Positions 7,917-13,370 of a stretch of 17,666 nucleotides of DNA are shown piece by piece; position 1 is the stretch's first letter, and each line of letters starts with the position of its first letter. A model generated the notes under the pieces. It was not told where the DNA came from. It was given only the letters and a program-made list of their open reading frames with translations, and ran no database searches. This DNA comes from Spirochaetales bacterium. Lineage in GTDB: Bacteria > Spirochaetota > Spirochaetia > Sphaerochaetales > Sphaerochaetaceae. Position numbers and translations under genes: made by a program. Location of the stretch: positions 1 through 17,666 of the forward strand of contig JAFVFA010000266.1 of the NCBI GenBank assembly GCA_017475725.1, read 5' to 3'.

Positions 7917-7973
7917 ACCTTTTTTGCCTGATTTTCACATAAAAACCCGTTTTTTGGATATTACCGAAATTTT

Positions 7974-7997
7974 AGGTAGTCCCCAGGGGAAATACCT
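7974..7997. promoter_or_regulatory. Palindrome upstream of the PLP decarboxylase
   Basis: Inverted repeat made of AGGTA/TACCT outer arms and TCCCC-A-GGGGA inner arms, centred at 7985. The inner loop is too tight for an RNA hairpin end, so a protein-binding site is more likely than a structured leader. It lies about 50 bp before the decarboxylase start. No convincing -35/-10 pair for that gene was found. Confidence 0.4.
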
Positions 7998-8044
7998 GTT
8001 ATCATCGTATTCACACAACAACAAAATATCCTTAGGAGTGAGGC

Positions 8045-9493
8045 ATGGCAGAAAAGGTTCCCTTCATTCTCTCTGATGAAAGTTCGGTCAAGGATACGTT
8101 CCGCAACATGATTGCGGAGACGACGGAAGCAATCCTGAAATCATATGATGACAAGAGTGCATACTCAGGAAAAGATGTCTATAAACTTAGAGAAGGCATA
8201 GATTCTTTGGGATTCCTCCCGGATGAGGGCATCGGTTTTGACAAGACCCTTGATACAGTGCAGAAGGAGATCATGCCTCACCTGCTCAGAACCTGGTCAA
8301 CCATGTACATGCCTCACCTCCATGCCCCTGCACTTTCCGAGACAATAGCCTCGGAGCTCATAATAGGCACCTTCAACGACAGCATGGACAGCTGGGACCA
8401 GGGACCTGCGGCCACAGAGGTCGAGGAAGCCATGGTCCATGGCCTTGTGAAGCTCTTCGGCTACGGCGAAGGCTCTGACGGAACCTTCACATCCGGAGGC
8501 AGCCAGTCCAACATGGGCGGAATAATCGCTGCCCGTGACTGGTACTGCAACACAAAGCTCGGCTGGGACGTCAAGAAGAAGGGCCTCCCACCACAGTACA
8601 GCAAGCTCAGACTCTACACCTCGGAGGTCTCACACTTCTCGATGGACAAGACCTGCCACATCATGGGCCTCGGCTATGATTCAGTCAGAAAGCTCCCTAT
8701 CGATGACCGCTGCAAGATTGACATCGACAAGTTCGAGCAGATGGTCAAGGCCGACATCGCAGAGGGACTTCTGCCCTTCTGTGCAGTGGCCACAATCGGG
8801 ACCACAGACTACGGCTCGATAGACGATGTCGCAAAGATGCGCGAAATCTGCGACCGCTACGGCATGCACCTCCACGCAGACGCAGCCTACGGAAGCGGCC
8901 TTATCATGAGCGAGAAATATCGCTCCAGAATCGGCAATCTCAGCCTCTGCGACAGCATAACGGTGGACTTCCACAAGATGTTCCTGCTTCCGATCTCCTG
9001 CTCCGTCATCCTCTTCAAGAACGACAAGCTCCAGGAGTGCTTCGAGCTCCACGCAGACTACCTGAACCGTGAGGAGGACGAGGAGGAAGGCTACATCAAC
9101 CTGGTCGGCAAGAGCATGCAGACGACAAGGCGCTTCGATGCCCTGAAGGTCTTCATGGCATTCCAGACACGCGGCAAGCAGGGTTTCGCCACAATCATGG
9201 ACAACGCCGTGGGCAACGCCATGTACTTCTATGAGCAGCTCTCATCGGATCCGCTGTTCATCTGCCCTCTCAAGCCGGAAATCAGCTCGATGGTCTTTGC
9301 GGTCAAGGACGGAGACGAGGTCAACAAGACAATCAGGAAGAGACTTCTCTCAGAAGGCACGGTCATAGGCCAGACGGTCAAGGACGGCAAGGTCATGCTG
9401 AAGTTCACCCTCCTCAACCCCAACGTCTCCCACGCTGACATCGACTCCATAATAAATAGGATAAAGCAGCTCAGGGACGAGATCGTAGGCTGA
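8045..9493 (+). CDS. Group II PLP-dependent amino-acid decarboxylase
   Basis: Cytosolic enzyme of 482 residues releasing CO2 from an L-amino acid to give an amine. PLP features are visible: GGSQSN phosphate-binding region at 151-156, H197 (EVSHFS) that would stack on the ring, D279 in HLHADAAYG binding the pyridine nitrogen, and the Schiff-base lysine K311 in TVDFHKMFLLPISC. The DFHK-x(4)-PISC context resembles 2,4-diaminobutyrate and siderophore-type lysine decarboxylases more than glutamate decarboxylases (HK-Y-G) or aromatic decarboxylases, but the substrate remains inferred; aspartate or another acidic substrate is possible. ATG 8045 has AGGAG at 8034-8038. Divergent from the Na+:alanine symporter, with no partner antiporter directly beside it. 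Confidence 0.85.
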   Translation: MAEKVPFILSDESSVKDTFRNMIAETTEAILKSYDDKSAYSGKDVYKLREGIDSLGFLPDEGIGFDKTLDTVQKEIMPHLLRTWSTMYMPHLHAPALSETIASELIIGTFNDSMDSWDQGPAATEVEEAMVHGLVKLFGYGEGSDGTFTSGGSQSNMGGIIAARDWYCNTKLGWDVKKKGLPPQYSKLRLYTSEVSHFSMDKTCHIMGLGYDSVRKLPIDDRCKIDIDKFEQMVKADIAEGLLPFCAVATIGTTDYGSIDDVAKMREICDRYGMHLHADAAYGSGLIMSEKYRSRIGNLSLCDSITVDFHKMFLLPISCSVILFKNDKLQECFELHADYLNREEDEEEGYINLVGKSMQTTRRFDALKVFMAFQTRGKQGFATIMDNAVGNAMYFYEQLSSDPLFICPLKPEISSMVFAVKDGDEVNKTIRKRLLSEGTVIGQTVKDGKVMLKFTLLNPNVSHADIDSIINRIKQLRDEIVG

Positions 9494-9570
9494 GACTCAA
9501 AAACCAACTATCCTCTTTTCGAAATCGGGACAATGCTCTATATTAGATGTACCTAACCGGAGGCATTCCC

Positions 9571-9933
9571 ATGACATGGCTTGTTGTAGCAGTTCTCGTA
9601 GTTATCGCAATTGTGGCATTCTTCGCAAGCAAGAAGCATATGAAAGGCGAAGGAGGTTGCTGTTCCGGTGGTCCATCCAACGTGGACACCTCAGTGCCTG
9701 ACAAGGAGCTCTCGGGCCCGGTTCTGTGCACAAAGACCATCAGGATCGAGGGTATGCACTGCACCCACTGCTCGGATTCCGTCAAGCGCGCGATCAACAG
9801 AATAGACGGTGCAAGCGCCCAGGTGGATTACAGGACCGGCGAGGCCAAGGTCCAGCTTTCACAGGACGTATCGGACACCGCACTCTCCATCGCAATAGAG
9901 AACCTTGGATACAAGGTGATCTCAATCAACTGA
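9571..9933 (+). CDS. Membrane-anchored heavy-metal-associated (HMA) domain protein
   Basis: A 120-residue protein. Residues 2-19 form one hydrophobic helix (TWLVVAVLVVIAIVAFFA), followed by a basic KKHMK stretch and a CC pair at 30-31, then a linker and an HMA domain at about 53-120. The metal-binding loop is GMHCTHC at 61-67, followed by the typical SVKRAINRIDGA helix; the fold ends ALSIAIENLGYKV. HMA domains of this type carry Cu(I) or other soft metals. The N-terminus looks like FeoB-associated Cys-rich peptides, so this may be such an anchor fused to a metallochaperone. ATG 9571 has GGAGG at 9559-9563; the frame could extend to 9547 but that lacks a ribosome site. It lies 138 bp before feoA, which has its own promoter. 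A CTAACC motif overlaps its ribosome site. Function is inferred. Confidence 0.82.
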   Translation: MTWLVVAVLVVIAIVAFFASKKHMKGEGGCCSGGPSNVDTSVPDKELSGPVLCTKTIRIEGMHCTHCSDSVKRAINRIDGASAQVDYRTGEAKVQLSQDVSDTALSIAIENLGYKVISIN

Positions 9934-9945
9934 CGGACAGTTCAA

Positions 9946-10044
9946 TTTAACTAACTTTTCACTTGACTTGTTAAACCGCTCTAACTACAATGGTGGCGAT
10001 TGCAGGGTTAGACGGGTTTAATTTCATTTAGTCTTCTCTAACCC
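9946..10044 (+). promoter_or_regulatory. feo operon promoter with flanking iron-repressor-like sites
   Basis: TTGACT (9963-9968), a 17-bp spacer and TACAAT (9986-9991) form a strong sigma-70 promoter. Four GTTAG/CTAAC pentamers surround it: CTAAC at 9951 and 9981, GTTAG at 10007, CTAAC at 10038. TTAAACCGCTCTAAC (9971-9985) and GTTAGACGGGTTTAA (10007-10021) are inverted copies differing at two of 15 bases, on either side of the -10 box. GGGTTAGA (10005-10012) and TCTAACCC (10037-10044) are also perfect inverted copies. GGTTAG/CTAACC is the half-site of the DtxR box, so control by a DtxR-type iron repressor is plausible. Confidence 0.7.
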
Positions 10045-10071
10045 AATATAGGATCATAGGAAGCTTTAGCA

Positions 10072-10284
10072 ATGATACCTTTGGCATTAGCGGAAATCGA
10101 AGAGGACAACATCATCAAGAAGGTCGGCGGCAAGCCGGAGGTCAAGAAGCACCTTGAGAACCTGGGTTTCGTTGTGGGCGGAAACGTCCGCATAGTCAAC
10201 AGACTGGGCGGGAACATCATAGTCAACGTCAAGGAAGCCAGAGTCGCCATCAGCCAGGAGATGGCAATGAAGATCATGATCTAA
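10072..10284 (+). CDS. feoA: FeoA-domain protein (first copy)
   Basis: Small cytosolic SH3-like protein of 70 residues that assists FeoB in Fe2+ uptake. It starts MIPLALAEIEE and carries the FeoA core: KHLENLGFVVGGNVRIVNRLGGNIIVNVKEARVAI, with the beta-barrel glycines and a terminal MAMKIMI. AGGAAG lies 8 nt before ATG 10072. It is the first gene after the feo promoter and is followed 19 bp later by a second, different feoA. This MIPL-type variant commonly precedes the second FeoA in anaerobe feo operons. How the two copies divide labour is not known from the sequence. Confidence 0.9.
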   Translation: MIPLALAEIEEDNIIKKVGGKPEVKKHLENLGFVVGGNVRIVNRLGGNIIVNVKEARVAISQEMAMKIMI

Positions 10285-10303
10285 TTTTAATTAGGAGATA
10301 GAG

Positions 10304-10525
10304 ATGAAAACACTGAAAGATGCCAGGGTCGGCGAGACCGTCAAGGTCACGAAGATCAACGGAGAAGGCGCTGTAAAGCGCAGAATCATGGACATGGGAA
10401 TAACCCGCGGCGTTGAGATATACGTCAGGAAGGTCGCTCCGCTCGGAGACCCTGTCGAGATCACAGTACGCGGCTATGAGCTTTCCATCAGGAAAGAGGA
10501 CGCCAGGAACATCGATGTTGAATAA
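10304..10525 (+). CDS. feoA: FeoA-domain protein (second copy)
   Basis: FeoA of 73 residues in the ferrous iron uptake operon. Recognisable motifs are GETVKVTKINGEGAVKRRIMDMGITRG (residues 10-36), then APLGDPVEITVRGYELSIRKEDA, the conserved end of the SH3-like barrel. AGGAGA precedes ATG 10304, and the stop is 21 bp before feoB. It is only distantly similar to the first FeoA, so the pair is an old duplication rather than a recent copy. Confidence 0.93.
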   Translation: MKTLKDARVGETVKVTKINGEGAVKRRIMDMGITRGVEIYVRKVAPLGDPVEITVRGYELSIRKEDARNIDVE

Positions 10526-10546
10526 GCAACTGATAGGAGTATTGAA

Positions 10547-12958
10547 ATGAGTATAAGAATCGCTCTTGCGGGCAACCCGAACAGCGGAAAGACAACCCTG
10601 TTCAATGCCCTCACTGGTTCGAACCAGTTCGTAGGAAACTGGCCTGGAGTAACAGTCGAGAAGAAGGAGGGAAAGCTCAAGAAGCACGATGATGTCATCA
10701 TCACCGACCTCCCCGGAATCTATTCCCTCTCCCCTTACACACTTGAAGAGGTCGTGGCAAGGAACTATCTGGTAGGAGAGAGACCGGATGCCATCCTCAA
10801 CATCGTTGACGGAACCAACCTTGAGAGGAACCTGTACCTGACGACACAGCTTGTCGAGCTCGGCATCCCTGTTGTCATGGCCATCAACATGATCGATCTG
10901 GTCAAGAAGGCCGGAGACAAAATCAACCTCCAGGAGCTCTCCAGAGAGCTCGGATGCCCGATCGTCGAGGTCTCAGCCCTCAAGGGAACCGGGATCGAGG
11001 CGGCAGCCCAGGCGGCCATAGAGGCAGCCAAGGGTGGAAAGAAGGTCCCTGCACACACCTTCTCAGGTCCAGTAGAGCATGCCCTTGCACACATCGAGGA
11101 GGCCGTTGTCCACAACCTTCCTGAGGACATGCAGAGATGGTACGCCATCAAGGTCTTCGAGAGGGACAAGAAGGTCCTTGAGCAGCTCAAGATAGATGCA
11201 AACACCCTTGCCCATGTGGAGAAGGACATTGCAGCTCCGGAGCAGGAGCTTGACGACGATTCAGAGGCCATCATCACCAACGAGAGATATGTCTACATAG
11301 CACAGATCATCAAGACCTGCTACAAGAAGAAGAGCACCGGAAAGCTCTCCACGTCAGACAAGATAGACAGGGTCGTGACCAACCGCTGGCTCGGACTTCC
11401 GATCTTCGCAGCAGTCATGTTCCTGGTCTACTACATAGCCATGGTCACTGTGGGATCTGCGGCCACCGACTGGGCGAACGACGGCCTGTTCGGCGACGGC
11501 TGGCACCTTCTGGGAATCGGAAGCGGCGCCTACGGCGAGGATTCCGAGGCATACGGCGAGGCAGCCAACGTACTCGATGCCTTCGTGGGAATCGAGGAGG
11601 ATGCGGAGCCTGCGGCAGTCATCTCTGCAGCCAAGGCAGTCAAGTCAGGCTCCACAGCGGACTACACGCTGGTTGACGAGGAGACACTTGCACCTGAGAA
11701 CGTCACCTACACCTATGAGGACCTCACATCTGCCATCGAGGTTTACGAGGGCTTCGAGGGCGAGGAGCCTGATCCGGCCGACTACGGCGTTTGGGTGCCT
11801 GGAATTCCTGTCCTGATCGGCAACCTGCTCGAGAAGATGAACGTTGCCCCATGGCTTGAGGGTCTGATCCTTGACGGTATCGTGGCCGGTGTCGGCGCAG
11901 TTCTGGGCTTCGTGCCTCAGATGCTCGTCCTGTTCCTGATGCTCGCAATCCTTGAGGCCTGCGGCTACATGGCAAGAATCGCATTCGTCCTTGACAGGAT
12001 CTTCCGCAAGTTCGGTCTCTCCGGAAAGTCCTTCATACCTATCCTGATCGGTACAGGTTGCGGAATCCCCGGAATCATGGCCTCCAGGACCATCGAGAAC
12101 GAGCGTGACAGAAGAATGACCATCATGACGACCACATTCATCCCGTGCGGAGCAAAGCTTCCGTTCATCTCAATGGTCGCCGGTGCAATCTTCGGTGGAT
12201 CAGCCGTTGTCTCGACCTCTGCATACTTCGTCGGAATGGCTGCAATCATCATCTCCGGAATCATCCTGAAGAAGACAAAGCCATTCTCCGGCGACCCTGC
12301 CCCATTCGTCATGGAGCTTCCCGCCTACCACATCCCGACAGTCGGTGGTGTCCTCCGCCTGACATGGGAGAGAGGCTGGTCCTTCATCAAGAAGGCCGGA
12401 ACCATCATCCTTCTCTCCACAATCGTCATCTGGTTCTTCACATACTTCGGATTCACGGCAGACGGCTTCAGAATGCTCTCCGATGAAGAGCTCGACATGA
12501 GCATCCTGGCAAAGGTCGGATCGATCCTGGCATTCGTCTTCAAGCCGCTCGGATTCGGCAACTGGCAGGCAACTGTAGCCTCCATCACCGGTCTTGTGGC
12601 TAAGGAGAACATCGTCGGAACAATGGGTATCGTCTACGGCGCAGACGGACTTGCAGCGGTCTACACCACTCTGGCTGCATCGTTCACAAAGGTCGCAGGC
12701 TACTCGTTCCTGATCTTCAACCTCCTCTGCGCACCTTGCTTCGCTGCAATGGGAGCCATCAAGCGTGAGATGAACAACAGGAAGTGGACATGGTTCGCAA
12801 TCCTCTATGAGTGCGGATTCGCCTACCTGATCGCCTTCATGATCTACCAGATCGGCGCCCTGTTCGCAGGCTACGGCAATGTGTTCGGATTCATTCTGGC
12901 ACTCCTTGCCCTGGCATTCACAGTCTACATGCTGGTCAGGAAGCCTAAGGAGAACTGA
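10547..12958 (+). CDS. feoB: Ferrous iron transport protein FeoB
   Basis: GTP-dependent inner-membrane Fe2+ transporter, 803 residues. The N-terminal G domain is complete: G1 GNPNSGKT at 9-16, G2 threonine in NWPGVT (36), G3 DLPG at 54-57, G4 NMID at 114-117, G5 SALKGTG at 143-149. The helical spacer follows to about 280. The membrane part has both gate regions: GTGCGIPGIMASRTIENERDRR then TFIPCGAKLPF, and later LLCAPCFAAMGAIKREM. Between the first membrane helix and the conserved WLEGLILDGIVAGVGAVLGFVPQM segment lies an acidic loop of roughly 110 residues (about 306-420), rich in Glu, Asp and Ala and predicted periplasmic. AGGAG precedes ATG 10547. The Cys-rich peptide gene starts 1 bp after its stop. 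Confidence 0.96.
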   Translation: MSIRIALAGNPNSGKTTLFNALTGSNQFVGNWPGVTVEKKEGKLKKHDDVIITDLPGIYSLSPYTLEEVVARNYLVGERPDAILNIVDGTNLERNLYLTTQLVELGIPVVMAINMIDLVKKAGDKINLQELSRELGCPIVEVSALKGTGIEAAAQAAIEAAKGGKKVPAHTFSGPVEHALAHIEEAVVHNLPEDMQRWYAIKVFERDKKVLEQLKIDANTLAHVEKDIAAPEQELDDDSEAIITNERYVYIAQIIKTCYKKKSTGKLSTSDKIDRVVTNRWLGLPIFAAVMFLVYYIAMVTVGSAATDWANDGLFGDGWHLLGIGSGAYGEDSEAYGEAANVLDAFVGIEEDAEPAAVISAAKAVKSGSTADYTLVDEETLAPENVTYTYEDLTSAIEVYEGFEGEEPDPADYGVWVPGIPVLIGNLLEKMNVAPWLEGLILDGIVAGVGAVLGFVPQMLVLFLMLAILEACGYMARIAFVLDRIFRKFGLSGKSFIPILIGTGCGIPGIMASRTIENERDRRMTIMTTTFIPCGAKLPFISMVAGAIFGGSAVVSTSAYFVGMAAIIISGIILKKTKPFSGDPAPFVMELPAYHIPTVGGVLRLTWERGWSFIKKAGTIILLSTIVIWFFTYFGFTADGFRMLSDEELDMSILAKVGSILAFVFKPLGFGNWQATVASITGLVAKENIVGTMGIVYGADGLAAVYTTLAASFTKVAGYSFLIFNLLCAPCFAAMGAIKREMNNRKWTWFAILYECGFAYLIAFMIYQIGALFAGYGNVFGFILALLALAFTVYMLVRKPKEN

Positions 12959-12959
12959 C

Positions 12960-13112
12960 ATGGGAACTGCAGTTGTACTGGTTGTCCTTGCAGGGATAGT
13001 CGCCCTGATAGTCAGAGGCATAATCAAGGATCGCAAGGCTGGAAAGAGCAGCTGCGGACACAAGTGCGGGTGCTGCCCCATGGCCGGGCAGTGCCATGCA
13101 CACAGAAAATGA
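12960..13112 (+). CDS. FeoB-associated Cys-rich membrane peptide
   Basis: Peptide of 50 residues with one N-terminal helix (GTAVVLVVLAGIVALIVRGII, written here up to residue 22), basic KDRKAGK, and a Cys/His-rich tail with cysteines at 32, 36, 38, 39 and 45 plus several histidines. This is the layout of the FeoB-associated Cys-rich family found at the end of feo operons, proposed to bind or hand over iron; the role is unproven. Its AAGGAG ribosome site lies inside the end of feoB and only one base separates the feoB stop from ATG 12960, so translation is probably coupled. The UUCG terminator follows 21 bp after its stop. Confidence 0.85.
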   Translation: MGTAVVLVVLAGIVALIVRGIIKDRKAGKSSCGHKCGCCPMAGQCHAHRK

Positions 13113-13132
13113 AATCCTTCATTGAAAGTCTT

Positions 13133-13169
13133 GGGGCTGTGACTTCGGTTGCAGCCCTTCCTTTTGTCC
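13133..13169 (+). terminator. UUCG-tetraloop terminator of the feo operon
   Basis: GGGCTGTGAC (13134-13143), a TTCG loop closed by C-G, and GTTGCAGCCC (13148-13157) form a 10-bp stem with two G-U wobbles. It is followed by TTCCTTTTGT. The C(UUCG)G loop is exceptionally stable. Confidence 0.85.
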
Positions 13170-13318
13170 GAATCACATGCAGCAATAGGCTTTGCACAGC
13201 TTTGCTCGGCTTTGCTTTGCCTGCTCGTCCTGCTCTGCTTGTTCGATGTGCTTCAGGGGAATCTCTGAAACATTGTCCCCTTCGTAGCACCTGGGCACCC
13301 CTGCAACCCACATAACAC
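13170..13318. other. Gene-free spacer between convergent terminators
   Basis: No convincing gene: short open frames here lack ribosome sites and family features. The stretch around 13188-13255 is biased, with GCTTTGC/TTTGC and TGCTC words repeated. AGGGGA (13255-13260) and TCCCCT (13276-13281) form a 6-bp inverted repeat. Probably non-coding debris between the feo and ABC transcription units. Confidence 0.55.
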
Positions 13319-13348
13319 AAAAAATCCCGAGGCTGCTGACCTCGGGAT
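13319..13348 (-). terminator. Rho-independent terminator of the amino-acid ABC operon
   Basis: ATCCCGAGG (13324-13332) and CCTCGGGAT (13340-13348) make a perfect 9-bp stem with a 7-nt loop. On the minus strand it runs into six T residues. It lies 22 bp past the stop of the permease gene. Confidence 0.92.
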
Positions 13349-13370
13349 GAAGGTTGATTTGAAAATGGAA

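Noticed and set aside
12879..12959. Longer version of the Cys-rich peptide starting inside feoB
   Set aside because: It would overlap 80 bp of feoB in another frame; the ATG at 12960 has a good AAGGAG and gives the family's normal length.
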